Assembly (NCBI GenBank): GCA_041665785.1
Contig: JBAYIE010000003.1
Location: forward strand, 94,773-158,772
DNA: 64,000 bases
From: JBAYIE01 sp041665785
GTDB taxonomy: Bacteria; Bacteroidota; Bacteroidia; UKL13-3
Reading direction: 5' to 3'
Shown here: positions 25,203 through 34,254 of the stretch, piece by piece
Numbering within the stretch: the first letter of the stretch is position 1
How the letters are laid out: each line of letters opens with the position of its first letter
The notes under the pieces: generated by a model
Databases searched by the model: none
What the model was told of the DNA's origin: nothing
What the model saw: the letters and a program-made list of their open reading frames with translations, nothing else
Translations under genes and position numbers: made by a program

Positions 25203-26204
25203 ATGAAAGCAGTAATTCTGGAAGGAATCAATGAACCGTTTACCCTGACCGATTTGCCTAAACCCATTGTGGGAGAAAAGGACGTGCTGGTACGGATCCA
25301 TGCTGCGGCACTCAATCATCGGGATCTTTGGATTCAGAAAGGGTTGTATGGTGGTTTACGCTTCCCCAGCATACAAGGTAGCGATGGCAGTGGTGTAGTT
25401 GTTGAAACCGGAACAGCGGTAGATCCTTCATGGATGAATAAGGAGGTAGTGATCAATGCCTCTTTGAATTGGGGAAAGAATCCGAATACCCAGGCAAAAG
25501 ATTATATTATTCTGGGCATGGCAAAAGATGGAACGTTTGCAGAATATACCCTGATACCGGCAGACCGGTTGCACCTGAAACCTCCGCATCTCAGTTTTGA
25601 AGAAGCATCTGCAATTCCGCTGGCAGGCTTAACAGCTTACCGCGCATTGATAACGAGAGCAGGAGCCAAGGCCGGAGAAACAATTCTTGTTACCGGAGCA
25701 GGAGGTGGCGTAGCGTTATTTGCTGTACAATGGGCATTGGCAATAGGTTGCAAAGTATTTGTGACTTCGGGAAGTGATGCTAAAATTGATGCAGCACTAA
25801 AACTCGGAGTATCGGGTGGGGTTAATTATAAAAAGGAAAACTGGCACAAAGAATTACAAACATTAAGTGGCGGCTTCGATGCCGCAATCGATAGTTCGGG
25901 TGGAGATACCTTTGCACGGTTGGTCGATATTTGTAAGCCTTCAGGTCGCATTGCAATGTATGGAGCCACCCTGGGAGCATTCAGCAGCGGAGTACCTGCT
26001 AAAATTTTCTGGAAACAAATTACCCTGTGCGGATCTACCATGGGCAACGACGATGAATTTGCAGCTATGATGCAATTGGTAGAGGATAAAAAAATCAAAC
26101 CGGTAATAGATTCGGTTTATTCTTTGGGAGATATTCAGCAAGCAGCTCAACGCATGCAGGATGGTGCACAATTCGGCAAAATCGTGCTGAATCATATGTC
26201 TTAA
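25203..26204 (+). CDS. Zinc-binding-type MDR dehydrogenase / quinone oxidoreductase
   Basis: 333 residues of the medium-chain dehydrogenase superfamily. GroES-like N-terminal part (LVRIHAAALNHRDLWIQKG, IQGSDGSGVVVETG), nucleotide-binding ILVTGAGGGVALFAVQWALAIGC (about residues 160-182). The four-cysteine structural zinc loop is absent and catalytic zinc ligands are not evident, so it is likely a zinc-free NADPH quinone reductase-type enzyme. It starts nine bases after the sugar transferase stop. Its stop overlaps the convergent TonB receptor stop by four bases. Substrate unknown. Confidence 0.85.
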   Translation: MKAVILEGINEPFTLTDLPKPIVGEKDVLVRIHAAALNHRDLWIQKGLYGGLRFPSIQGSDGSGVVVETGTAVDPSWMNKEVVINASLNWGKNPNTQAKDYIILGMAKDGTFAEYTLIPADRLHLKPPHLSFEEASAIPLAGLTAYRALITRAGAKAGETILVTGAGGGVALFAVQWALAIGCKVFVTSGSDAKIDAALKLGVSGGVNYKKENWHKELQTLSGGFDAAIDSSGGDTFARLVDICKPSGRIAMYGATLGAFSSGVPAKIFWKQITLCGSTMGNDDEFAAMMQLVEDKKIKPVIDSVYSLGDIQQAAQRMQDGAQFGKIVLNHMS

Positions 26205-28723
26205 TTCAGGCTATACCTTACCGTCAATACAAAGTTTCTTCCCGGTGCTTGTATGCCGGAAGCAAAAGTCCTGTAATTAACATCCAGTATATTTTCGATG
26301 CCTGCCAATACAAACAAGGAATGTGTGCCCCATCTAAAATTTCTGCTCAACTGCAGGTTGATGGTATACCATGCCGGCATTCCGGAATTGGTGGCGTAAA
26401 TCAGATTGTCTTCACCGCTGTTGCTATAATTGCTGAGCCGTTTCCAACCGTTGTACAATACAAAAAATGAAGCCTTCAATTGCTTCCCTGAATAGCTCAC
26501 ACTCCCTCTTCCAAAAACCGGTGGAATATGATCCATCGGAATTGGAACAGAATCCGTCAGGTAACGTCCGTAAGTATAATTGATGGTATGTGCTATTGTA
26601 TAATGTTGTCCCAGGTCGATTCCTTGTAAAAAATTTATTCCATACATGATCGCTTGTTGAAAATTTTGTGCATGCATAACACGCGTAAGTTGTCCTTCAA
26701 ATAAAACTGAATCCGATGAATTATAAGTGGCGGGTGCAATTCCAATGGCATCCTGCATCAGTGTAGTCCAGGAGGTGAGTTCCAGTTTGGCCGATTTGTG
26801 CATCAGGTATCGCGTAATTGTTACTTCTCCATTGTAGGTAGTTTCGTGTTTAAGGTCAGGATTTGGGAGGATCACCTGCACACCTCCCGCAGATTCAAAT
26901 GTCTTTCCCAGATCATCGATATTGGGTGCTCGGAAACCGCTCGAAACATTGACACTTAAACGCCAGTGCTCAGATGGTTGCATTACTGCTCCAAGCTGAC
27001 CATTGAGCGCCAGATAATTTTGTTGAATTTGGTCATTCAAAAACGGGAAAAAAGTTTTATCGGTAAAGCGTGCAAATGTATGCACATAACTGCTGCGAAT
27101 TCCTGCAACAAGGATCAGCTTATTATGAAATTCATATGCATGGTTGATATAGGCAGCTAGGGTTGACATATCAGCACCACCATCGGGATACCGGGTCGAC
27201 AATGCGGTTCTTTGACCGGTATAAATATTCGACCGGTATGCGTTTGATTGAACATCGTTTCGGGTTCCTTCCATTCCATACATCCACTCATGCCTGCCGC
27301 TCCTTTTGCGTGCATCCGCATTCGCTGAAAGTACATGCACTTTTTCAAAACGATTATTCCGGTTCGCACTGTTGAAATTGCGATTGTGTCTGCTTTCTTC
27401 AAGGTATTGATACGCAACAGAGATGCGCAAATCGTCGGTGAATTTAGTTTCACGAAGAGAAACAAAATGATAAGCAGCAAGCAATCGTGTTTCAGGTCCG
27501 TAATACCATTCGGCTGAATTAAAAGTACCGGTCATGGTATTGATTTCGGTCAAGCGATCGTAACGGGGAACATTGCCGGATGTAGAGTATTGAAAATTCA
27601 ACAGGTGAGAGAAACTTGCATTCGGGCTGAACAGAATTTTCTGACCCAGATCGATTTGATGATATCCGGAAGGTGTTTGAATATTTGGATCCGGGTTTGC
27701 TATTACTTGGTCGATTCCGTTCTGTGTAACCTGAATAGAGTCGCGTAAACCCAGTTGACCAATTGAATTGCTGCGATTTTTACCTTGCATCATATTGCCA
27801 AATGCAGCAAAAGAAATACTGGTCCACGATCCCCAATATTTATTTCCGATCGAAATATCCAGATGCGTATTGTTGAACTGGTTTACCAAAGCAAGTCCCC
27901 CTGAAGCATTTAAACGGAATAAAATAGAACTGTCAGCCGATAGTGTTGGTTTTCGCGTAATAAAATGCATAACCCCGCCCAGTGCATCGCTGCCGTACAT
28001 CACCGAACCGGCACCAAAAACAACTTCGGCTTTCTCCAGCATATGCGGGTCTATACGCAGTATATTCTGTAAATGTCCGCCCCGGTAAATAGCATTGTTC
28101 ATGCGTACTCCATCAACTACCAACAACACCTTGTTGGCCTCAAATCCCCGAAGCACCGGACTTCCACCACCGGCCTGACTTTTCTGCACAAATACTTCTC
28201 CGGTATTTTGCAACAGGTCGGCAGTATTCTGCGGATTGAATAAACGAATTTGTTGTTGACTGATGGTTTGCAATTGCCTTGGAATATCTGTTCGTTTTTC
28301 TTCGAAGCGTGAAGCAGAAATTACCACTTCATACATATCAACAGAGCTGGTTCGCAAGGCAACACGATAGTTTTGCATTTTTAAAGCGTATGCACTGATT
28401 ACCTGAATGGCGTATCCGGTAGCATATATGCTGATCTGGGCATCATCTGAAACGACCGTATCAAGTCGGGCTTCACCCTTTGAATTTGTAGTCAATTCAT
28501 GACGAATGGAAAGTTCCTGTTTATTCGATGAAATCTGAATCCGGGCAAACGGAATTGGTTCTGAAGTAATGAATTCCTGAACGTGAATAGTTTGGCCAGT
28601 TGCGGAATGACAACTCAGCGCAAACAAGCAAAAACATAAACCGTTTCGGAATTTATGAAGCCATAATTGAAGTCCGGATGGTACGGCTTGAAAAGAAAAT
28701 TGGTTATGCATGCGAGGTGGCAT
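26201..28723 (-). CDS. TonB-dependent receptor, heme/hemoglobin-receptor-like
   Basis: About 840 residues: signal peptide ending near SCHSATGQ, a carboxypeptidase-regulatory-like domain (FARIQISSNKQELSI), a plug (ISQQQIRLFNPQNTADLLQN, SPVLRGFEANKVLLVVDGVR, MNNAIYRGGHLQN, AGSVMYGSDALGGVMHFIT) and a long beta-barrel ending FVLTVRYSLN. The plug wording is like HmuR/TbpA-type hemoglobin and transferrin receptors, so heme or iron uptake is likely but not shown. An ATG at 28783 would overlap DUF983; ATGs at 28723 or 28711 are better. Confidence 0.87.
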   Translation of the reverse strand: MPPRMHNQFSFQAVPSGLQLWLHKFRNGLCFCLFALSCHSATGQTIHVQEFITSEPIPFARIQISSNKQELSIRHELTTNSKGEARLDTVVSDDAQISIYATGYAIQVISAYALKMQNYRVALRTSSVDMYEVVISASRFEEKRTDIPRQLQTISQQQIRLFNPQNTADLLQNTGEVFVQKSQAGGGSPVLRGFEANKVLLVVDGVRMNNAIYRGGHLQNILRIDPHMLEKAEVVFGAGSVMYGSDALGGVMHFITRKPTLSADSSILFRLNASGGLALVNQFNNTHLDISIGNKYWGSWTSISFAAFGNMMQGKNRSNSIGQLGLRDSIQVTQNGIDQVIANPDPNIQTPSGYHQIDLGQKILFSPNASFSHLLNFQYSTSGNVPRYDRLTEINTMTGTFNSAEWYYGPETRLLAAYHFVSLRETKFTDDLRISVAYQYLEESRHNRNFNSANRNNRFEKVHVLSANADARKRSGRHEWMYGMEGTRNDVQSNAYRSNIYTGQRTALSTRYPDGGADMSTLAAYINHAYEFHNKLILVAGIRSSYVHTFARFTDKTFFPFLNDQIQQNYLALNGQLGAVMQPSEHWRLSVNVSSGFRAPNIDDLGKTFESAGGVQVILPNPDLKHETTYNGEVTITRYLMHKSAKLELTSWTTLMQDAIGIAPATYNSSDSVLFEGQLTRVMHAQNFQQAIMYGINFLQGIDLGQHYTIAHTINYTYGRYLTDSVPIPMDHIPPVFGRGSVSYSGKQLKASFFVLYNGWKRLSNYSNSGEDNLIYATNSGMPAWYTINLQLSRNFRWGTHSLFVLAGIENILDVNYRTFASGIQAPGRNFVLTVRYSLN

Positions 28724-28734
28724 ACAGCAATGTA

Positions 28735-29130
28735 TTAACTCTTTCTTGCAAATCGTTCTTCGAAATGCACAGGGGCAAACCAATACAGCATCAAAATCCG
28801 GGAGTACCGGTACGTAAACGGGGAAGCCAATACAAAGCTCGGTAGGATAATGGCCATATAAATCCAGAAATCGGGATTGTTGCCGATGACCAATACAGCA
28901 CCTCCCAAAATCAGTAAGATGGCGCAGGTAATAGCATAGCTCACATACATGGCACCCCAGAAAAATCCGGGTTCGATTTCAAACTGTAAATCGCAAACCG
29001 GGCAATGGGTATGCATATCCATAAAATGGGTACCAATCGCATTGTGACAAAACAATTTACCGCTTTGGCAACGGGGGCATTTGCCCTGCGCCATGGCTTT
29101 AATTTTGGAGGGAGTATATTGATTGCTCAT
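28735..29130 (-). CDS. DUF983 family membrane protein
   Basis: 131 residues from ATG 29130. Begins MSNQYTPSKIKAMAQGKCPR and has two CPxC-type knuckles (CPRCQSGKLF and HCPVCDLQFE, likely zinc-binding) followed by two membrane spans. The frame is open to 29190, but that would overlap the upstream CPMC gene; homologues start at the ATG used. DUF983 genes often lie near cytochrome oxidase genes, as here; the role is unknown. Confidence 0.85.
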   Translation of the reverse strand: MSNQYTPSKIKAMAQGKCPRCQSGKLFCHNAIGTHFMDMHTHCPVCDLQFEIEPGFFWGAMYVSYAITCAILLILGGAVLVIGNNPDFWIYMAIILPSFVLASPFTYRYSRILMLYWFAPVHFEERFARKS

Positions 29131-29144
29131 TTTCTGTATTCGGA

Positions 29145-29387
29145 TCAGGCGTTTTGTGCCTTTTTTTTGTTGCGGAGGTTTTTCCACCAAACCAATCCAA
29201 ATACAGTAGCAATCGAATAGGGCAGGGCCAATAAATAAAGGATGCCGGCATTCAGTGAATTTCCAACTTCTGTACCATTTTTACGTGCCTCTTCCAGGGA
29301 GGTCTTGCACATCGGGCATTGGGCCATCACTTCAACAGAGAGGCTCAGTACGAGAAGTAAAAGCAACAGGGCAACACTTCTTTTCAT
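29145..29387 (-). CDS. Small secreted/membrane protein with CPMC motif
   Basis: 80 residues: signal peptide (MKRSVALLLLLLVLSLSVEVMA), then QCPMCKTSLEEARKNG and one C-terminal membrane span (LNAGILYLLALPYSIATVFGLVWW) with a basic tail. The two cysteines face the periplasm, like thiol-disulfide or copper-handling sites. It is recalled as a conserved Bacteroidota protein at oxidase loci. A complete promoter places the transcription start almost at the ATG, so the mRNA may be leaderless, and it may be expressed apart from the upstream operon. Confidence 0.75.
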   Translation of the reverse strand: MKRSVALLLLLLVLSLSVEVMAQCPMCKTSLEEARKNGTEVGNSLNAGILYLLALPYSIATVFGLVWWKNLRNKKKAQNA

Positions 29388-29391
29388 GGGG

Positions 29392-29422
29392 CAAATATAC
29401 GCTTTTTAAGGTTATCGTTCAA
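29392..29422 (-). promoter_or_regulatory. Promoter giving a near-leaderless CPMC mRNA
   Basis: Minus strand: TTG (29422-29420), 20-base spacer, TATATTTG (29399-29392), then CCCC and the ATG at 29387. The -33 part overlaps the end of the DUF420 gene. With the usual distance from -7 to the start site, transcription begins at or beside the ATG. Confidence 0.55.
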
Positions 29423-29949
29423 AAGGTGTAATAGGGCGAAATCATGAGGTAAACAATCACTCCTGTAGTTGTTACATACAACCAGATAGGGAAGGTCCAT
29501 CTTACCAATTTGCGGTGTCGGGCCACATCCATTTTTAATCCGTAATAAAACGACAACAATACCAGAGGTAATACTACGGTTGCGCAAAGTATATGGGTTA
29601 ACAAAACTGCAAGATATACCGGACGCAATGGGTTATCGGCTGGGAAACGGGATTCGTTGCCGAAATAATGGTAGGTAACATAACTAATTAAAAACAGACT
29701 GGACAAAAAGAAGGTGAGCAAATTCAATCGTTTGTGTATGCGTATTTCTTTTTTCCGGATGAAATAAAGGGAAGTCAGCAGCAATACCGTGCACATTGAA
29801 TTAATCCATGCGTTCAGTTTGGGGAGCATAAAAACAAAGGGAGGAGTTTGAGCCGGACGTGGCAACCACTGGCGATTCAATACCACAACCAAAGCAAATA
29901 CCAGCAGTGAAACAGCCAATACTAATCTGAAATAGAATTTATCTGTCAT
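29419..29949 (-). CDS. DUF420 family membrane protein
   Basis: 176 residues with about five membrane spans and the family-type histidines in IRIHKRLNLL, YVTYHYFGNESRFP, VLLTHILCATVVLPLVL and MDVARHRKLVRWTFPIWLYV. DUF420 proteins (YozB/CtaM-like) are tied to heme-copper oxidase maturation, possibly heme or copper handling in the membrane. Four bases separate it from the SCO gene upstream, within the oxidase operon. Confidence 0.87.
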   Translation of the reverse strand: MTDKFYFRLVLAVSLLVFALVVVLNRQWLPRPAQTPPFVFMLPKLNAWINSMCTVLLLTSLYFIRKKEIRIHKRLNLLTFFLSSLFLISYVTYHYFGNESRFPADNPLRPVYLAVLLTHILCATVVLPLVLLSFYYGLKMDVARHRKLVRWTFPIWLYVTTTGVIVYLMISPYYTF

Positions 29950-29953
29950 GGGA

Positions 29954-30610
29954 TTATTTAGCGCGGTTATGATAATCGTATAACAGCACTTTTACATCGT
30001 CTTTGAGTCGTTTAATCTCTACATCATCCAACCCATCATAAATTCCGCGAATATGTTTTTCTTTATCTACCAGAATCAATTGCTGACTGTGATCGATGGT
30101 TTTATCCTCCATGGATACAGGCAATAAATAACCCTGTCCGGTTTGGAATATGGCATCTTTTGATCCGGTTACAAAATACCAGATGGTGGGATCCGCCTTA
30201 AAACGTGCAGCATATTCGTGCAATACAGGAACACTATCGTTTTCCGGATCTACCGTATGCGAAATGAATTTTACTTCAGAGAATTCTTTTAGCTTCTCAT
30301 AAACCGTTTGAACTTTGGCATTCATCATGGGACAAACATCTTCGCACGATGCAAAAAAGAAATTGGCAACATAGATATACCCGTCAAGATTCTTTTGAGT
30401 TACTGTATCACCCAACTGATTTATCAGTCTAAAATCGGGAACAGCATAGTAAATGGTGTCTTTCTGCTGAACGCCATCGGGTTCAATGCGTTCTCCATAA
30501 AATGGGAGTGAATTGAAGTTTTGCTTTCCCTGATTGAATACCAGAAAAATAAGAATTGGGACTACAATGAGTCCCAATGCTATGTAAAAAGTATATGATT
30601 TGCGTGGCAT
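29954..30610 (-). CDS. SCO1/SenC family copper chaperone
   Basis: 218 residues, one N-terminal membrane anchor (about residues 8-26), then a thioredoxin-like periplasmic domain. The copper-binding CxxxC is in FFFASCEDVCPMMNAKVQ (about residues 88-105) and the third ligand His in IDHSQQLILVD. SCO proteins deliver copper to the CuA site of subunit II. The gene sits three bases after the subunit IV gene in the oxidase operon. Confidence 0.93.
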   Translation of the reverse strand: MPRKSYTFYIALGLIVVPILIFLVFNQGKQNFNSLPFYGERIEPDGVQQKDTIYYAVPDFRLINQLGDTVTQKNLDGYIYVANFFFASCEDVCPMMNAKVQTVYEKLKEFSEVKFISHTVDPENDSVPVLHEYAARFKADPTIWYFVTGSKDAIFQTGQGYLLPVSMEDKTIDHSQQLILVDKEKHIRGIYDGLDDVEIKRLKDDVKVLLYDYHNRAK

Positions 30611-30613
30611 TTA

Positions 30614-30937
30614 TTAGCGCAGCAAGGCAGTAAATTCTCCTTCAATCAACATCAACGCTACAAGGTAAATTACCAGTACCATCGGATAGATGATGAGTCG
30701 CGACAGCCAGTTGCGTTCAAACTTCATATGCATAAAAACGGCAACGATATAATATGCTTTTACAACTCCCAGCAACACGAATAAAAAATTCTTCATGAGT
30801 GAGTGGGTGCTGAGCAGCATAAAATATAAAGCAATATCGACCAGCGTCAGTGCAAACAGAATCCAGAAGGTTCTCCAGATCTGTGCTTTCATGTTATGCG
30901 GTGGTTCGGTATGTTCCAGATGTTCGGTGTGTTCCAT
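30614..30937 (-). CDS. Cytochrome c oxidase subunit IV family protein
   Basis: 107 residues. Histidine-rich start (MEHTEHLEHTEPPH), then three membrane spans: WRTFWILFALTLVDIALYF, FLFVLLGVVKAYYIVAVFMHMKFE and IIYPMVLVIYLVALMLIEG. This matches the bacterial CyoD/CtaF-type subunit IV, an assembly or stability subunit. It lies between subunit III and SCO genes. Confidence 0.88.
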   Translation of the reverse strand: MEHTEHLEHTEPPHNMKAQIWRTFWILFALTLVDIALYFMLLSTHSLMKNFLFVLLGVVKAYYIVAVFMHMKFERNWLSRLIIYPMVLVIYLVALMLIEGEFTALLR

Positions 30938-30968
30938 TGTTATTTCGATTTAGAATTTATTGTGAACA

Positions 30969-31724
30969 TTAAATTAAATAGAAGAAGGTAAATACAAATA
31001 CCCAAACCAGATCTACAAAGTGCCAGTAAAGGCCTACTTTTTCAACCATCTCATAGTGTCCGCGTTTTTCATACGTGCCTTTTAAAACATTCAGATAAAT
31101 GATCACATTGATCATCACCCCTGAAAAAACGTGAAAACCGTGGAAGCCCGTTACGATAAAAAAGAGTGCAGCAAAAGCGGTTGGTCCAAAAGGATTGCCG
31201 TGCAGGCTGGCTCCTTCGGTAATAAAGATGGTCCATTCCCAGGCCTGACAACTTAAGAATCCAAGTCCGCCCAGAATGGTAAGAAACATATAAAAGGCCA
31301 CTTCCTTTTTGGCCATACGGTGACCGGCTTCAACAGCCAATACCATGGTAACCGAACTGAAAATGAGAATAAACGTCATGAGACTTACAAAGAACAAAGG
31401 CAGGTGCATTCCGTGGATGAAAGGAAAATGGTTGAACACCAGTTCAGGCAAAGGCCAATGCGCTGTACTGAATAATCCCGAATGTTGCATTTCTTCTACA
31501 AAATTCTCCGAAAGATGTTGCATGGGTTTAATCAATTCGTTGGCCATCGACGATGGGAAACTGTGACGGATAAAACCATATGCAGTCAGCAGGGAAGAGA
31601 AAGTGAATGCATCGGATAACAGGAAAATCCACATCATTAATTTTCCATAACTCACGCTGAATGGGGATTTACCACCACCCCAGGTGAACTTTTTCTCAGT
31701 AGCTAAAGTTGAAGTGTTTGACAT
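30969..31724 (-). CDS. ctaE: Cytochrome c oxidase subunit III (second copy)
   Basis: 251 residues with about five to seven membrane spans. Subunit III features: KLMMWIFLLSDAFTFSSLLTAY, ALFFIVTGFHGFHVFSGVMINV and VEKVGLYWHFVDLVWVFVFTFFYLI. A longer loop between the first and third spans (LIKPMQHLSENFVEEMQHSG) distinguishes it from the shorter upstream subunit III. Two adjacent subunit III genes are common in Bacteroidota oxidase loci. Confidence 0.93.
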   Translation of the reverse strand: MSNTSTLATEKKFTWGGGKSPFSVSYGKLMMWIFLLSDAFTFSSLLTAYGFIRHSFPSSMANELIKPMQHLSENFVEEMQHSGLFSTAHWPLPELVFNHFPFIHGMHLPLFFVSLMTFILIFSSVTMVLAVEAGHRMAKKEVAFYMFLTILGGLGFLSCQAWEWTIFITEGASLHGNPFGPTAFAALFFIVTGFHGFHVFSGVMINVIIYLNVLKGTYEKRGHYEMVEKVGLYWHFVDLVWVFVFTFFYLI

Positions 31725-31744
31725 ATCTGTATGCTGTGTTATTA

Positions 31745-32335
31745 TTATCGGTTAAGCAAAAAGAAAAAATACAGGTAAATCCACAAGGCACCGATAAAGT
31801 GCCAGAAAGTGGTGCACATACCAATGCTCAGTATGTTTTTTCGATGAACCTTGAATTGATAAGATTTAATCAGAATGGCAGTTACAAAGCCCAATCCCAG
31901 CAACACATGAAAAAAGTGTGTAGCTGAAATCACATAAAGAAAAGACTCTGAAGGATTGCCGGTTAAGAAAACCTGGTTGTCGACCAATTGACCCCAACCA
32001 ATCCACTGGCCGGCAATGAATGCAATACCAGCCAAAAGGGTTAGGAATGTAAATAATTTTACCCGTTCCAGTTCATCGCGTTTGGCCGAACGGTAAGCAA
32101 GTTGCATAAAAAGTGAACTTGCAAGAGCAACAAAAATATTGATGGTAAAAGCAGTAGGAAGATCAAATACCCGCCAGTTACCTTCACCGCGACGAACAAT
32201 GTACGCACTTGTAAACGCGGCAAACAACATAATGCTGGCAATGATCATGAGCCACAACACAAACCTTTTCGGGTTTAGTCCGGTTTCGGCTTCGGTCGAT
32301 GATGGTAGAGGTTGCATCACTTGGGTAATCATCAT
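31745..32335 (-). CDS. Heme-copper oxidase subunit III (first copy)
   Basis: 196 residues, five membrane spans: LWLMIIASIMLFAAFTSAYI, TINIFVALASSLFMQLAYRS, LFTFLTLLAGIAFIAGQWIG, then ATHFFHVLLGLGFVTAI and CTTFWHFIGALWIYLYFFFLL. This is the short subunit III type. Its start overlaps the ctaB stop by four bases (ATGA), so the oxidase genes are read as one operon. Confidence 0.92.
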   Translation of the reverse strand: MMITQVMQPLPSSTEAETGLNPKRFVLWLMIIASIMLFAAFTSAYIVRRGEGNWRVFDLPTAFTINIFVALASSLFMQLAYRSAKRDELERVKLFTFLTLLAGIAFIAGQWIGWGQLVDNQVFLTGNPSESFLYVISATHFFHVLLGLGFVTAILIKSYQFKVHRKNILSIGMCTTFWHFIGALWIYLYFFFLLNR

Positions 32336-33237
32336 ATTTTATCGAATAAATAAGCCAGTTGTACCAGCGGTAAATACAGAAATGAAGCAAACATAAGCCG
32401 GCGCGCATCTTTGTTTTCGCAGGTAACAAACAAACGAAACGCAAATCCTGTCAACACAAGTCCTGCAACAATTGCAATAATACCTCCGGTAAGTCCCATA
32501 AATCCTTCCTGTGTTGGCAAAAATCCCATAGGAACCAACATAACAGTAAACATCAGTGTTTGTAAGGCAGTCTTCTTGTCTTTTCCATACGATGGCAACA
32601 TTTTAAATCCTGCCCGTTTATAATCTTCATCCAGAATCCATGCTATGCTCCAGAAATGCGGGAACTGCCAGAAAAATTGTACGCCAAAGAGTATGAGCCC
32701 TTCTGACGTAATGGTTCCGCTAAATGCAGTCCAACCCAACAATACAGGCAAAGCTCCCGGAAATGCACCCACAAATACCGATACCGGTGATACACGCTTC
32801 ATTGGGGTATACACAAACGCATACATCAGCAGCGAGGCCAATGCCAGCATACTGGTAAGCTGATTCAAAAAAACGCCCATCATCCATACGCCTGCAATGC
32901 CCATGAGTAAACTGGCAATTCCTGCCTCATTTACGCTCATGCGCTCGGTTGCAACCGGACGGTTGGCGGTACGAATCATCAAACGATCGTATTTCTTTTC
33001 AATAATCTGGTTTAATCCGTTTGAAGATCCAACAACCAGAAATCCACCAAGGGTTAAAACCAGGAAGTCGCTCCAAATAATTCCCTGAAATCCCGAAGCG
33101 GTTAAATACGTTATTGCCGCCGAAAAAACGACCAACATGGTCAGACGTGTTTTGACCAGCTGGTTGTAATCCGTAATCTTTTGACTCAGCCAACTTGCCT
33201 GAGCAAGGGTTGTGTTATGTTGTACTACTGTTTTCAA
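32332..33237 (-). CDS. ctaB: Protoheme IX farnesyltransferase (heme o synthase)
   Basis: 301 residues, eight to nine membrane spans, UbiA family. Attaches a farnesyl tail to heme b, giving heme o. Key segments: SNGLNQIIEKKYDRLMIRTANRPVA (the N-x-x-D-x-x-x-D-like prenyl-diphosphate motif, here NQIIEKKYD), AFVYTPMKR, GAFPGALPVLLGW, and WQFPHFWSIAWILDEDYKRAGFKMLP (second motif). Overlaps ctaA by four bases upstream and the subunit III gene by four downstream. Confidence 0.95.
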   Translation of the reverse strand: MKTVVQHNTTLAQASWLSQKITDYNQLVKTRLTMLVVFSAAITYLTASGFQGIIWSDFLVLTLGGFLVVGSSNGLNQIIEKKYDRLMIRTANRPVATERMSVNEAGIASLLMGIAGVWMMGVFLNQLTSMLALASLLMYAFVYTPMKRVSPVSVFVGAFPGALPVLLGWTAFSGTITSEGLILFGVQFFWQFPHFWSIAWILDEDYKRAGFKMLPSYGKDKKTALQTLMFTVMLVPMGFLPTQEGFMGLTGGIIAIVAGLVLTGFAFRLFVTCENKDARRLMFASFLYLPLVQLAYLFDKI

Positions 33238-34232
33238 TCTTTTCTTTCTCCACTTTCAATTGCCACGGTTTGTACTTTCGTAAAAACCATTAAGGCGATA
33301 AATAATGCCAAACCTGCAATCAGGCTTCCGATAAACAAATGAATAGCCTGCATTTGTCGCGGAAAGCCAAAACTGTCTAATATCTTACCCGAAAAAATCT
33401 GCGTTCCAACCAACAATAAGATGGCTAAAACGGCTCTGTATATTAACGAATTCCGCGCAAAACTTTTTCGGATTTTCAATGTCATCCAAACCACAAAGAC
33501 CATGGTTACCACAGATAACGACCGATGTACCCTGAAAATCGTTCCCATTTCACCAATCCATTTCAAACGGTTTTGTTCACCCAAAATTGCTGCAATCTGA
33601 TCGGTACTTGCTCTTACCTGAGTACCCACCAATGTTTGTATCAGAATCAGCAACAACACCACCAGAATGATCGGTTTGATGGTTGAATCAGCCTGCAATT
33701 GCGGAATAACAAATTGCTGCGACCGCGTAATGGTATAAATAAGTAAACCCACTATAATCAATGCAATGAGCATATGGATGGTAATCATCCAATGCACTAA
33801 ATTGCTGCTGATCACTTTGGCGCCAATCCATCCCTGAAATCCAACGAGGATAAAAGCTACAAAACTGAGCCAAAACACGGTCTTATCGGTTTTCAGATAA
33901 GGTATGGCAAAGAACACGGTTAAAAATATAAAGAAGCCGGTAAAAACTCCAATCAACCGGTTGATGTATTCTGTCCAGGTTTTGTATACATCAAAGTCGG
34001 CTATCTCGTGACCCGCTACTTTAAACTTTTCTTTATAATCAGCCGGTAATTCGTTCACATCGGTTGGAGGGACCCATTTGTCGAAACATTTAGGCCAGTC
34101 CGGACATCCCAGTCCCGATCCTGTACTTCTTACCAGGCCACCAACAAAAATCAGAAAAAACACGGAAGCGATGGTTAAAATACCAAATCTTCTGAAGCGT
34201 CTTTCTGATCGGTCAGTTATTAAGTTCATCAA
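33234..34232 (-). CDS. ctaA: Heme a synthase (COX15/CtaA)
   Basis: 332 residues, eight membrane spans. Oxidises the methyl group of heme o to the formyl of heme a. Seen: FVGGLVRSTGSGLGCPDWPKC (N-terminal family signature with a conserved cysteine pair), TWTEYINRLIGVFTG (heme-ligand His is replaced here by ..EYINR as in other members of this subtype), NLVHWMITIHMLIAL and FRVHRSLSVVTM and IHLFIGSLIAGLAL with heme-ligating histidines. It lies 22 bases after subunit I. Confidence 0.93.
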   Translation of the reverse strand: MMNLITDRSERRFRRFGILTIASVFFLIFVGGLVRSTGSGLGCPDWPKCFDKWVPPTDVNELPADYKEKFKVAGHEIADFDVYKTWTEYINRLIGVFTGFFIFLTVFFAIPYLKTDKTVFWLSFVAFILVGFQGWIGAKVISSNLVHWMITIHMLIALIIVGLLIYTITRSQQFVIPQLQADSTIKPIILVVLLLILIQTLVGTQVRASTDQIAAILGEQNRLKWIGEMGTIFRVHRSLSVVTMVFVVWMTLKIRKSFARNSLIYRAVLAILLLVGTQIFSGKILDSFGFPRQMQAIHLFIGSLIAGLALFIALMVFTKVQTVAIESGERKD

Positions 34233-34254
34233 TCGTTATAAGAACGTTTCAACC

